64,000 bases of DNA. Origin: Agaricus subrufescens (lineage: Eukaryota; Basidiomycota; Agaricomycetes; Agaricales; Agaricaceae). The notes beneath the pieces are model-generated. The model saw only the letters and a program-made list of their open reading frames with translations, was not told the DNA's origin and made no database searches. Below are positions 16,790 through 28,095 of this stretch, in pieces. A program made the translations under genes and the position numbers. Location: contig CM057061.1 in NCBI GenBank assembly GCA_029945375.1, positions 3,038,001-3,102,000 of the forward strand. Reading direction: 5' to 3'. Position 1 is the first letter of the stretch. Each line of letters begins with the position of its first letter.

Positions 16790-17605
16790 AACAGAACTTG
16801 GCTTGGGATATGAGTAGGCCTGAGCCCAGGCTTCATCAGCAGTTCAATTTAGGGAGTCACCTCAATTGTGAGTACTGTGGCACTGGTGCTTTCCAGTCCC
16901 AGACTCATCTACTATGCAACTACAAGTGTACATCAGTACCCAGGAACTTTATGTGGTTTCCTGAGATACCTGGGCAACTTCATGATTTCATCTCACATAA
17001 TCCATGGATATTTTCTTTTGACTTGGTTCTGGCTGAGATACAAAGGTGGTGAGGCCTGTTCAGGCCCTGCTCTCTTAGGGCTCCAATGGATAGTTCTGAA
17101 GCAGAGTGGCCATTCCCAGTAAGTGTCTTGATGGGTAACCAGTGCCTGAGGATAGTGTGTCTTCCAATGTACAGGGCTGGGTGTGTATTCCCCAGCATGT
17201 TTCCTGGACTAGAACAGTGCACACTTATGGAGGGTAAAACCCCAGGGTGCTAGGATGATATTCCCTTAGTGGCATGGTTTTCAGGATAGCTGCAAAGCAG
17301 AGGGGCTGGAAGTGGGCCTGGGGGGGCATTAGGGACTGATTGGGTGTGGACCACAAATTTGGTGTGAGATTATATTATGTCATCTCATTTTCTTCTTTGC
17401 ATTATTGTTCAGACACCCATTGGTTTCATTGTTGTTACTTACAGATGTTGTATTGTCAGTGTGAGGCTCTTTGTAGTCTCAGGTTATGTTTCCTATTTTG
17501 GTTTCATTTCTGCTTAGATAATTCTATGTACAGGCATGTATGTAGGACTAGACTGTGCTTGAGCACCAGTATTAAAATTTATGATTGTTTTTTTTTAAAA
17601 AAAGA
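16790..17605 (+). mobile_element. Decayed LINE 3' fragment
   Basis: A badly mutated relative of the younger LINE at 31719-33542. The translated remains keep a CCHC-like knuckle (NCEYC...THLLCNYKC) and the following NPWIFSFD, which match CHYC...DHLLNEC and NPWIYSFE in the young copy. The 3' untranslated part is also shared: a block near 17221-17290 (ACACTTATGGAGGGTAAAACC) and the tail near 17533-17575. Every CpG of the younger copy has become TG or CA here. The 5' end is missing. Confidence 0.7.
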
Positions 17606-17709
17606 GCCCATGCTTCATTCCAGAGTGGGGTTTCAAGTTGAATCTGTGGCATTGATTGCAGTGGCAGCTGCAAGTGCTCAGGGGGATTGGCAACCACTCA
17701 GAAAGCTTA

Positions 17710-19317
17710 CAGTGATGGACAAAAGGGTTGCAATGTTTGGCACCCCTTCAAAGATACTGCTATAGCATGGGAACTGTTGAGCATGTAGTCACATGAGTGG
17801 TACTGTCTGATAGTCCTGCTTCTGTGCTTTTAAACAATATACATACCATTATGTAATACTCAATATTGATGGAGTTATGGGCAGTTTCCTGACAAAAGTC
17901 CATTGCAACCCCTTTGTCCATCTCAGTCACAAAGTACAAATCTCTACTATTCAGTACTTTGTATATCCTCCCTTGGCCTGAATCACTGCTTCCACCTTCC
18001 TAAGCATACTCTCTATCAGATTCTGACATACTTCTGGTTCTATCTTGTGCCACTCTATATCCACCCTCTTCCAAAGTTCCTTTATCCCCCTTGGTGCTTC
18101 TTCATACTCCTCAAGCCTGAGTTTGGGATAATTCCACAGGTGTTCAATGGATTAAGATTAGGAGACTGTGCTGGCCATAGTAAAACATCAATCTTCTTGT
18201 CTTTGAGCCAGTTTAAAGCTTTTTTGGACTTGTGTTTGGGGTCATTATCCTGCTGAAAGATGAAATCCTCCCTCTCTTTCCCATAATACACCAAGCTAGC
18301 CTCCAGGTTCTCCTCCAAAATCTCAACATACAGTTCACCATCCATCTAACCTTCAGTCTGGCATGCATAGCCACACCCTTCCCAGAACATACAACCCCAC
18401 ATCATCAAAGATCCTCCTCCAAACTTCAGAGTCCCAGACAACAGCCTATCATTCAAGCTCTCTCCCTGATTTTTCCATATCCACTTCCTCCCATCTGAGC
18501 CTAGATGATTGATCTTAGTCTCATCAGACCATACAATGCTCTTCCAGTCATGCACAGTCCAGTTTCTATGCTCTATAGCCCACTCCAATCTGTCTCTCTT
18601 ATGCTTAGCAGTAAGAAGAGGACATTTAACCTTAACTACAGCCTTCATGCCAGTATGGGAAAGATTTCTGCAAATAGTCTTTGAAGATACTTAGTGGGGG
18701 AGTGTGTGTGTAAGCATTCTTTTGACTTGGGAGGCAGTGTCAGCTTTCTGGGAGGTGATTAAGTGAATGACATAGTGGGTGTCTGAAGGAGAAAGTAGCT
18801 TGGGATGGCCACCAGTGGGCTTGGCAAGCTCAAGTCTGTGCTTAGACCTAACTCTGGATATAGTAGAGAGATGTAGACCAGTTGTAGCAGAAATGTGATA
18901 AGCAAATGCCCCAGAGTCAAGCAAATGGAGGATGTAAGAAAGCTGACTGGTTGTGAGGGGCTTCATGGCTAAGGAGTAAGTCAATGATGCCTGTTATATG
19001 TATAGGAGAGGTGGCTGTGCTGATTTTCATGCTTGTTGATTGTGGCTGTGCTGAATTTCTCTGTCAATCAACAAAGTCAGGTGGCTTTGTTCAACTTTGA
19101 CTGAGACAGATAAAAGGGTTACAATGGACTTTTGTCAAGAAACTGCCTATAACTCCATCAATATTGAGTATTACATAATGAGATGTATATTTTAAAAAAA
19201 CATAGAAGCAGGGCTATCAAATGGTACCACTCACGTGACTACATGCTCAATAGTTCTCACATTATAGTGATATCTTTGAAGGGATGCCAAACATTGCAAC
19301 CCTTTTGTCCATCACTG
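17710..19317 (-). mobile_element. Tc1/mariner DNA transposon, inactive
   Basis: A 1608-bp element flanked by TA on both sides (17708-17709 and 19318-19319). The ends begin CAGTGATGGACAAAAGG. The terminal inverted repeats are about 219 bp (17710-17928 and 19099-19317), long for this superfamily. A single broken transposase gene lies inside on the - strand. The ends are still well matched, but the coding region carries stops and a frameshift. Confidence 0.9.
18040..18984 (-). pseudogene. Tc1/mariner DD34E transposase, broken
   Basis: Transposase of the surrounding element. It has an N-terminal helix-turn-helix region (LTTSQLSYILHLLDSG...), then the first catalytic Asp in IVWSDETKIN, the second in FQQDNDPKH, then WPAQSPNLNP followed by the expected catalytic Glu (IEHLW), which is reached only after a one-base frameshift at about 18145. 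Thirty-four residues separate the second Asp and the Glu, the Tc1 spacing. In-frame stops interrupt the frame near 18690 (after HTLPH) and 18346 (before MDGELY). It cannot make a full transposase as it stands. Confidence 0.85.
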
Positions 19318-19319
19318 TA

Positions 19320-20806
19320 GATAGTGATGTTGTTGATGCCACTACTTCTCATCAAAAGGCCTTCCATGCTGTCCATTTGCTTGCTCTAGATTCTAATGGT
19401 TGTGGGACAGGCATAAAACTGACTTCCCACAGTTTTTGACAACCTCTAACAAACCCAGGCTTAGGCTTGAGTCTTACAAAGCTGAGCTGAGCCTGTGCTT
19501 CACTAGAGATGGCTAAGTATTATTATCAATTTGATCACATTATATAAGCCATGCCCATATCAGGCTAATGGCTGCTGCAAGCTGTGTCAGCAGTGTAGTC
19601 AAGTCTGATAATACCCTGTGTTCAATTTGCAGCCCACACACTTTTCCACTTTTGCCCTTATCTTTGGAGACAGCAACTGAGGCTTAGTCATGCTGTGCCT
19701 ATTGTTCTACAGAGAGATGGATGACAAAGCTGTGGTGTAAAAGACTACACAGTCAGTTGGCCATATTCATGCAGTGCAGCCCTCATGGGTATGAGGCCTG
19801 GGAGGATGCCCCACCTGTCCCTAGATTAACCCAATAAAGTTAACCACCCACTACAGGGTCCTGGCAACAGTCTGGCAAATCATGTGCAGTGATCATACTC
19901 CCCCAGTGACACCCCCTAAGACTATAAGTGGTAGTCTGATTCTTTCAGCAAGGTGGATTAGGGCAGTGGTTTAAGCCCTCTGATGAGCCCCTTTGCAGGG
20001 GCAAAATCCACATAGTCCAAATGTTTCTGCTACCCAATGATGTAACAATACTTGTTTTTGATTCAAGTGGGGTTTATAAATGCCTAGTATTTACATATGG
20101 TACACAATTTGGAGTCCCATTTCACAACAATTATTCCATTGACCTGCTTATATTATATAAAGTATACCATATTTGGGTAATGGCTACTATGGGTGAAGTC
20201 AGCAAATCATCTGCTATGTAGGTGCATACTGTAACCGCATCATGCTCATTTACTGTATTTAATTGTACATAAGTCTTGTACTAGTCTTGCATATACTGTG
20301 CATGGGACCTAACAATTTGTTTACATGTATGTACAATTTTGTGGCTCTGTTTTTGATTTAAGTACATTCTAATAGGGTCTAATATTGAGGACTATTGGAA
20401 AGGTTTTGTTGCTGCTCATTTCAAAGATGGAAAAAACCAAGTGCTAGAGTTTGCAATAATGTTTACCAGCTGGAAATGTTACTTAATAATATTCTCATGT
20501 TGTTTACAGTATCCTGTGATATGTCATACCTGTTACATCACATCAAACCACTTTCAATATTTGAAAAACTTTTGGTTGACTATTATATAAGAAATTGTTA
20601 TTTAATTAACTATTTTTTATCAACTTGCATCTAGTCTCAGAAGAAGTTAGCTCAGAACATAAGCACATTTATCATGTAATTAGACCATTCTCAACTTCTT
20701 TTGTAGATGTATTTCAATGTCTAGTCTTATTAAAATATTATATTGTCTACTTCTTGGTCATAAATTTCTGGATTCCTAGATGATTCTCATTTTAAATTTT
20801 ACTATT
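19320..20806. other. CpG-poor noncoding repeat debris
   Basis: I find no supportable gene. The sequence is AT-rich and nearly CpG-free, with short open frames of no recognisable content. A tRNA-like stretch near 19950-20012 is weak and is discussed among the rejected items. Confidence 0.4.
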
Positions 20807-20969
20807 AACTGCCTATAACTCCATCAATATTGAGTATTACATAACAATATGTATATTGTGGAAAAATGCAGAAGCAGGGCTATCAGATGGTACCACTCAT
20901 GTGACTACATGCTTAGCCATGCTGTAGCAGTATCTTTGAAGGGGTGCCAAACATTGCAACCTTTTTGTC
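20807..20969 (+). repeat. Stray Tc1/mariner terminal repeat
   Basis: About 163 bp that closely match the right terminal repeat of the element at 17710-19317: they share the run from ACTGCCTATAACTCC through GTGACTACATGC to CCAAACATTGCAACC. The match stops at TTTTGTC, just before the very end. No partner end is nearby, so it is a fragment of a second copy. Confidence 0.8.
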
Positions 20970-21199
20970 TGGGGCCTATCACATTATTGTTTTATTCCTC
21001 AAAACTTGTTTTCCATAGGTCTATATATAGCTCTAACTTTGTCATATCATTTTGATATTGCAAACTCTTTCCAAGTACATTCAATCATCTGACTACATCG
21101 TAGGGGTAACAAAGTTAAAGATTAGAAGATTAGAGACTCCTTTACAACATCTTCAAAGTCACAGTTTGTTCTCCAAGTTCCTGGAAAATATGTTTGGCC
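20970..21199. other. Noncoding
   Basis: Nothing recognisable; AT-rich flank between the stray Tc1 end and the decayed zinc-finger gene. Confidence 0.4.
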
Positions 21200-22243
21200 T
21201 TTGAGCCCCAATCTCATCATCAACAAATCAACAATGAAGCAGAACCACACAAGCAACTCCAATAGCTACTCCCAGACAGCTATTTGGTAGAAATTAAAGA
21301 TATTTTATGGGATATAATGAAACTCAATGACATCAAATCAGCACAGAGTTTCAATATGATTCAAAATATACCATCTTCAGACAATTTCCCATATCGTGAT
21401 CAACATGGTTTGTTTGCTATCATATTTAACTATTGAGTGAGTACACTAATGAAGAACTACCATAGGCAACCAATGTTTCACCATTGAAAATCTACCAATA
21501 CATCTCGTCAATTGGGTGAAGCTTAGTATGAGATGCCATGTTTCATTTGTAGCAAAGAAGTTAAGCTCAAAGAAATGTGAAACCATGTTGGAAAACATAT
21601 TTTAATGACATTTCATGATCAAACAGACACCACTGTCATTCCTGGACATGAGGTATGTATGTGTAACCATATGTAGTGTGTAGTGATGCTTGACACTAAA
21701 TAGGTTGGCCTTGAACCATGTGGATTCTGTGGCCTTGATGGGTGTTTGCTTCAGCTGTCCAAAAACAGCTCCAAAACCATGACAGTCTCCTCCAGTTGTC
21801 TGTATCAACATGACAAATAGAACTATAAAATAGTGGCTACAGGAACACCTACCTTGCCCTGCACTAATGTTCCCATATACTGCGAGCTATGCCCTAAAAA
21901 TGAAAACAATGAATCACAAGCAATTAGGCGGTATAATATTATTGTTCACATGATTCTCAAACATGAACAGCCACATCCTACACTCACAAAGACATATATG
22001 CTGCCGAAAATCCCTGGATCAATGCTACTCAATGCTTACATATCAACAAAAGAAGAAAAAGATATGGGTGTCACTTCTGAAGCAACAGTAGATTGTAGAA
22101 GTGGATCTGGGATGATGAAAAGTGATGATCCTGCACTCAAGGTATATGAAGGTTTGAATCCTTTACTCAAACCTGAAAGGAAACTTACAATATTGGATAC
22201 TCAACCACATATCAAAAAAGTCAAAGAATACTCCTCTGATTAG
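21200..22243 (+). pseudogene. Decayed multi-zinc-finger protein, probably element-derived
   Basis: The + strand, read across frames, shows a string of cysteine/histidine modules: CFICSKEVKLKEM-stop-NHVGKHIL (C-x2-C...H-x4-H) near 21537, EPCGFCGLDGC near 21715, and CTNVPIYCELCP followed by a histidine pair (HMILKHEQ) in the open stretch 21833-22243. I recall this order from uncharacterised, often repeat-associated proteins of Agaricomycetes, but I cannot name a function. In-frame stops (TGA near 21577, TAG near 21822) and CpG loss show it is dead. Confidence 0.45.
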
Positions 22244-22489
22244 AAATATGATCTGCTACTTTTAAATAAATACTATATCTGGCTTGTTGTCAACTCAGTA
22301 TCTTGTAGCTCTAAGCTTGGAACTGACTCAGCCAAGACTTAGCTCTGTCTGTAATTTGTGCAGGGACACCATTACTCAATGTGATGATCAGGTGTTTCCC
22401 TGACTTTGCACACACCTAAAATGGTTGGCTAGTGATGATTCCATGGTTGTCAAAAGTAGACCTGTTTCAGGGAATTGTCACTCTGCATG

Positions 22490-22700
22490 CCCCTTGGTGT
22501 CAACAAAGTCAGAGTTGACCACTACAATCTATTCACCTAAAGAAAATATCAAAGCTAACCATGAGTCAGAAAAGGTATAATACTATAACATGTGTAACTA
22601 CTCACCTCAGTGTCAACAAAGTCAGAGTTAACCACTGAGGTGAAAATTTCAGTGGCTGCAAATATGAGTACTCAGCAAAAAATGGCATGAATAAACTGTA
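22490..22700 (-). mobile_element. Decayed Copia-type LTR fragment related to Copia-2
   Basis: Positions 22603-22642 form a 40-nt inverted repeat with arms CACCTCAGTG/CACTGAGGTG. This is the same length and the same arms as the hairpin in the Copia-2 LTR (43681-43720), and the match continues on the - strand into GAGTAG. A partial second copy of the motif lies 113 bp away at 22496-22522; in Copia-2 the two copies are 111 bp apart. The rest is too decayed to bound. Confidence 0.4.
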
Positions 22701-23002
22701 CAGGAGTGAGACTAGTACTGTATAGCATCAGGGGGTAAGGTTTATAGTAGAGATGGAAATTGAGAATGAAGAAATGGAGTGAAGTCAAAAATAGAAAGTA
22801 ACTAAAAATAGAATGAAACATAACTTAATGTCGCATATCAAAGCACATTCAACAGATGGCTATAGCTTAAGTGATAGCATCAATGATAAGTTGTTGATCA
22901 AGAGCTGATGGCCTGAGTGATGTCATCAGTGATGATATCAATGATATGTTGATAATCTAGATTTTTGGTCTGATCATTGTTTGGTGATATTGTCCATGTT
23001 CA

Positions 23003-23093
23003 GTAGCAGCAAGTACCATGATACTCCTCCTCACTCATAGTGGTGAGTACCATGATACTTGCACTCACCTGTAGTGGTGAGTATGGCAGTACT
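23003..23093. repeat. 34-bp minisatellite, left part
   Basis: Units of about 34 bp, each centred on an AGTACCATGATACT-like imperfect palindrome: 23003-23039, 23040-23073 and the first 20 bp of a third (23074-23093). The third unit is completed on the far side of the Copia-1 insertion. Confidence 0.75.
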
Positions 23094-23410
23094 TGTTGGA
23101 ACTAGAATGTAGAGTTCGCAGTAGTGATCCTAATGATGCTAGTATCAAGTGGATTGGATAAGAAATGAGCTAGTATTAGCACAGTTAATCTGTGGACAAG
23201 TATAAGAAGCTGTAACAACAATACAAAGAGATTGCTCACCTGTGGACAAGTATAAGAAGCTAAAGACTTCTAAGTTGTCCACAGGCAAGTTCAACATGTG
23301 CTGACTAATCTATCATGTGAACAGAAGCATCTGCTTTACTCTAAGTTGAGATATACACAAAACAAATTGTCCAGTCATTCTAATAACTGAATGCTTGGGG
23401 CATTCTAACA
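23094..23410 (-). repeat. Copia-1 3' LTR
   Basis: 317 bp, TGTTGGAAC...TTCTAACA on the + strand. It differs from the partner mainly in a cluster at 23117-23147, where most changes are TG-versus-CA or CG-versus-CA. Confidence 0.92.
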
Positions 23411-23417
23411 CACCCCC

Positions 23418-23624
23418 TTGATCCAAGCAGTCTAGTGTCCAAGTCCCAATAGTGGGACAGCAAAATCAATCACCTTTGGTGCTACAGCCTTGGTTAGAAT
23501 GTCTGCTACTTGCTGATCAGTAGAAACATAGAGGGGATCAATGATTACTTCTTCTACAGCCTCCTGGAGCCAGTAGAACTGAAGATCTAGGTGTTTCATG
23601 CACCCATTGAAGAGACTAGATCAG
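23418..23624 (-). pseudogene. Copia-1 RNase H C-terminus
   Basis: The - strand reads MKHLDLQFYWLQEAV ... YVSTDQQVADILTKAVAP ... LLGLGH and a stop. This is the typical end of a Copia polyprotein (the HLD and ADILTK motifs of RNase H). It is cut off from the rest of pol by the block 23625-24997. Confidence 0.85.
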
Positions 23625-24997
23625 TGTGAATGTGGAAAATAAAATATAAAAAATATAAAAAATATAAAATGGAATGCGAATGCAACCCTTTGAATTACAC
23701 CGAGTCTCGAGTGCAGTTTGTGGGGAGAATAAATCAGAAAGAAAGTGAAAGTAAGCATCTCGATTAAGTATTAAATGAAAATAGGGGTAGAATAGAAATG
23801 TGAAACAAGTCTCGACTGAATAGAAACCTCTTCCAGACCTATGCCATTTCGATTAGAACCTTCACGACGAGTGGCTAAGCTTGCGACAACTGTCCTCAAT
23901 AGAATGGGTTAGACACCTATCTAGGAGGGGTAGTGAGTCCGCCCTAGTGATGCCTCAACAAACTCGGAGAGCCTTGACCTGCCTTTGCGCTTTGAGACAG
24001 ACTGCAAGACAAGTCGAGCTAGCACCAAATGCTATCGCGATCCTATTAGACCAGTGAAGATACTCTCTCGAGCAGAACACAAGTCCTTCCGAGTTGAGAA
24101 AGAACTTTAAGAAATGCTTAGAACACTGCAAAGTTTAACCAAACTCAATTTCACTCACACAGCGCTTGGGCAAAGATTCGATTCTGAACCTCGTCCTCGA
24201 CTGGCGACTATATACGATACACAATAAAAAACTGAGACAAAATAAACAAATATGAAACAGATAACCAAGTCCGTATCCAGCACTGAATGGGTATAGTCTC
24301 CTTGACTCATCTTTCTCCACCAATCAACAGTCTCGACTATTCAGTCTCCTCGACCGAACATTGCACTTGTCTAATCTCCCGCCCCTCATTGGCTAACAAG
24401 CTTCCAACCCTAAACCCTAGTCTAGAAACTCTCGAGACGCATCCCCCACTGATTATCCCATTGATAAGATGTCCTCGATTAGACTACGCTTCTATCTCGC
24501 CTTTAGTTGCTTTGAGATTATCACTATTTCCGCCTGATCCAGAGTCTTGACTGACAATTCCAACAGTCTCGCTTCAGGTTAATTCAGTCTCAACATGTGT
24601 AAGTCGTCTACTTCCTAGCCCTTTCCTTATTAGGCAGGTAGTAGTTATAGATTCGGTTTAGCATAAGGTCCACTGAAGGAACCGCGTTCCGCTAAGTCCT
24701 CGAGCCATCCCATAGCCAGTCTCGATGATAATTCCCAATAAAGTCTTCCTAGACTCAGCCTCGAGACTTCCGTTTTGAAGGCCTTGAATGTGATTATATT
24801 TCCCCTAGCAGTACAGTTTTCCTGCTAGGAATCGTGGATGCAATCTCAACTGTCCCCTAGGTCAACCTTTCTTCACACATGTCCTCAACTGAGATTATCT
24901 CTAACTGGGTGATTGATTGTTCATTCCTGAACTTAATACATACACCTAACTGCATTAAACGTATATTTTCATGTGTAAAATGGCTGGGGCCGTAACA
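23625..24997 (-). other. 1.37-kb block replacing the Copia-1 pol centre, LTR-like ends
   Basis: On the - strand this block begins TGTTACGGCCCC and ends CATTCACA, so it has the TG..CA ends of an LTR, and the opening resembles fungal Gypsy LTRs. It is full of TCGA/CTCGA words, unlike the CpG-poor flank. No target duplication is seen, and Copia sequence between integrase and RNase H is absent, so it probably arrived with, or was followed by, a deletion. No ORF of interest. Confidence 0.45.
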
Positions 24998-26810
24998 CCA
25001 TGAAGGCCAGGAACAATTTAGACATGTATTCACCACCTTTATTGTCCTGTAGAGCACGCATTTTCACTCCTAGTTGGTTTTCAGCCCAAGATTTGTAGAT
25101 TTTGAACGCTTCAAAGGCCTCAGACTTGCTTTTCAGCAGATATACAGCCCGGAAACGCGTTGCATCGTCTATAAATGTTATCCAGTACTTGTAGCCTGAG
25201 TGGGAAGCGACTGGGAGCAGTCCATGAAGGTCTGAGTGCACCAGCTCGAGTGGAGATCGATTATGGCTGGTAGAGGAGGGGAAAGGAAGTGAATGCATCT
25301 TGCCAGCAAGGCAGGGCTCACATATGGGGTCAGGGGACGCTTTAGAGTCGATTTTGAGGCCTGTAACAAGCTCCTTGTTCACCATAGACCTCACATCAGC
25401 ATAATTATGGTGAATAAAGCGACGATGCCATAGGGAGAGGTCACAGGGGAGTGTAGAGACCGAAAAAGCGGCCTCCGAGGTCAGAGTTGAGCCATCTAGC
25501 TCAGCAGAGTTGTTAGGGTGGATTGTAGCAGTGAAAAGCGTTGTCCCCTTGCAGCAGAAGGCCATAGAACAAGCAGAAATTGTGATAATAAAGTTCTTGT
25601 GCTGTGCAAGGTATAGACAAGACAGCAGATTACTGCGGAGTGCAGGAACATGTAAAACCCTAGTAAACTCGACCGCTCTAGCCACTTTTCCGCTCAAAAC
25701 TGGCTCAAAGACCACAGACCCCACCCCAGCAGAGTAAACAACTGAATTATCAGCTAAGCGAATGGGAATGCGATGGGGGGAGTAGGATTTGAACCAATGC
25801 TTGTGGGGGGTCATATGAGAAGTGGCCCCTGTATCTGCAAGCCAGTGGAAGTCAGCATCGAGCTGCAGGGGGGCAGAGAGCGAAGGGGAAGAGGTAGGGG
25901 AGGGAGCACTTGCATTTCCAGCAAATTCTTGCACTCTCTGCGCTTTTTCGGCACCAGGAGTCGAGCTAGAGCTTCCAGAAGCGGTGGGGGAGTCATTGGA
26001 GCTGTCCTGGGCCTTGTTGGCCTTGTTTCCTCGAGTTCTGGGCTTCTGAGCGTCCTCCTGAGCGCGTTTCTTCGCCTTTTCGAACGTCCAGCAGTTAGCC
26101 ACCTTGTGACCAGTCCTCCCACAGAAATCGCAGGTCTCCGACGCGTTTTTGAAGCCAGAACGCGCTGCTAGGGCCTGGGAGCCTCCCAAGGCATCCTGAG
26201 CACGTTTCCTTCGCTGGATATCCTCAGTAACAAAGGCCTGGTGGATTGTGGTCTTGTCCAGCTTGTCCATGAGCAGGAGAGACGATGTGAAGGCCGAAAA
26301 CTCGTCCGGGAGCGCCCTAATGAGTGCCATAGAGGCCAGCTCATCATCCAGCTGCTCTAAAGTGAATTTGTCCGGTCTAAGCTCCTTGAGACGACGTTTG
26401 CAGCCCTCTACACGGTTTATAAGCGACTGGAGGGACTCCTCTTCGAGTTTACGGATGCTGAACAGCTCATCATAGGCATTGAATCGCATTCCAGCCTTCT
26501 TCTGACAATGTACAGCCTCCAGAGCAGCCCACATCTTGATTGGATTGTCCTGGATGCCTGCAAAATGCACCCTTTGGTCTTCTTCAACCATAAGATAGAG
26601 CCAGCCAGCTGCCTTGTCGAGTTTGTCCTCCCAGAGTGACTGGGAAGCAAAATCCTTGGCAGTAGGAGAAAAGGGAATGGAGGGAGGACTTTGTTTGCCT
26701 GAAACAAGTCTCTATAGGCCAGAGGCATGTAGCCAGGCCTCCATCTTGCTGGACCATGTGGTATAGTTCTCCCCATTGAGCTTAACAAATGCTGGCAAAC
26801 CTGAAGCCAT
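24998..26810 (-). pseudogene. Copia-1 Gag-protease-integrase portion
   Basis: Starts at the ATG 26810-26808 with KLNGENYTTWSSKMEAWL (Gag). It is interrupted by an in-frame TAG at 26714-26712, then continues through a Gag domain, a CCHC knuckle (CDFCGRTGHKVANC), the protease motif WLADTGATSHM, the pre-integrase segment DLSLWHRRFIHHN with a downstream CEPC, and the integrase DLHGL and FIDDATRF region. The frame ends shortly after the second catalytic Asp (LQDNKGGEYM) at the junction with the foreign block. Confidence 0.88.
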
Positions 26811-26943
26811 AGGAGCAAAAATGAGAGCAGGGGAAGCAAAATAGTTTGAGGGAGGAGAGAAGGGAGAGAGTAGGAGTTGAGTTGAAGATGGTTGAAGAAT
26901 GAAAAATTGATTTGTAGGTCATTAGAAGCCAGGGCCCACACCC

Positions 26944-27260
26944 TGTTGGAACTAGAATGTAGAGTTCACAGTGGCAATCCTAACAATGCTAGTATTGAGT
27001 GGATTGGATAAGAAATGAGCTAGTATTAGCACAGTTAATCTGTGGACAAGTATAAGAAGCTGTAACAACAATACAAAGAGATTGCTCACCTGTGGACAAG
27101 TATAAGAAGCTAAAGACTTCTAAGTTGTCCACAGGCAAGTTCAACATGTGCTGACTAATCTATCATGTGAACAGAAGCATCTGCTTTACTCTAAGTTGAG
27201 ATATACACAAAACAAATTGTCCAGTCACTCTAATAACTGAATGCTTGGGGCATTCTAACA
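26944..27260 (-). repeat. Copia-1 5' LTR
   Basis: 317 bp, same ends as the 23094-23410 copy. Beyond about position 55 of the LTR the two copies are almost identical (one further transition, GTCACTC versus GTCATTC). Confidence 0.92.
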
Positions 27261-27381
27261 GTACTCCCACTATCTCACAGTAGGCAGTATCATAATACTC
27301 CCATTTACCTGCAGTAGGGAGTATTACAATACTCTCATTAACTCACAACAGGGAGTATCATGATACTTTGAATCACACACA
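27261..27381. repeat. 34-bp minisatellite, right part
   Basis: After the duplicated GTACT, 14 bp (27266-27279) complete the split unit to exactly 34 bp (20 + 14). Three more 34-bp units follow at 27280-27313, 27314-27347 and 27348-27381, then the pattern degenerates up to about 27530. Confidence 0.75.
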
Positions 27382-28095
27382 GCTGTGAGTATAATCATTC
27401 TCTGTTTCCAGTGACATTGGGAGGCATGATACTGTGATACTGAAGAGCAGAGTATAATAATACTCTTTATGCAAGGAGTACCACAGTACTCTACTCAGCC
27501 CAGCCTGTATGCTTTGAACAGTATGACAGTACTGCCCCAGCCTTACTTATCAATAAATGGGAACTGTGAGAACAGACACACAACCCCATGTGTGCAGTTG
27601 TGGCAACCCCACATGTGAGCCTCATATGTTATGCAAATGTCCCCTGCCCTGAGTTTTGGAGCATTGACTACTTTGATTTCCTATGGCCATTTCCCTCTAG
27701 ATAGTCTATTTCCATCTTCAATGACTGATATAGTAAGAGAGGAGCATATATTTTTTAATCTGTCTTGTTATTCCATCCTCAAGTACACCATATTTGCCAT
27801 AACTCTTAGCTTACAATGCAGACAAAGCACTCATCATGAAGGGCAACACAGACAATACTCACCAAAATAAAATGCCTTATAATGGAAACAGGATTACTGA
27901 CAGGCAAATTTTTAATTGAGCAATCTCTCAGTGTCAACTATTTCTAGTACTCAGTTCAGTTCTGCAGTTGTATTTTCAATTGCATGTATTCTCTTGGTTT
28001 TATTTAACCTTGGATATCCAATATCTGGTCTTGCTCTTGGAAAAATATACAGCAACTCGATGCTTGTCTTATTGAACAATTGCTCCACAATAAAA
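27382..28095. other. CpG-poor noncoding sequence
   Basis: Degenerate continuation of the minisatellite with AGTATnATACT-like words to about 27530, then AT-rich sequence with no supported gene. Confidence 0.4.

Larger units (their letters stand above)
23094..27260 (-). mobile_element. Copia-1 LTR retrotransposon, defective
   Basis: Bounded by 317-bp LTRs and a perfect 5-bp target duplication GTACT (23089-23093 and 27261-27265). Coding direction is the - strand. Gag, protease and the first half of integrase are present (24998-26810), then the frame runs into a foreign 1373-bp block (23625-24997), and only the last about 70 residues of RNase H remain (23418-23624). Reverse transcriptase is missing. 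The sequence after the 5' LTR contains GTGTGGGCCC, similar to the Copia-2 primer site. A purine tract AAGGGGGTG precedes the 3' LTR. Confidence 0.92.

Noticed and set aside
19949..20018. tRNA-like stretch with A-box-like (TTAGGGCAGTGG) and B-box-like (GGGCAAAATCCAC) words
   Set aside because: I could not fold a convincing acceptor stem or place an anticodon. It may be a decayed tRNA-derived SINE but the evidence is too thin for a feature.
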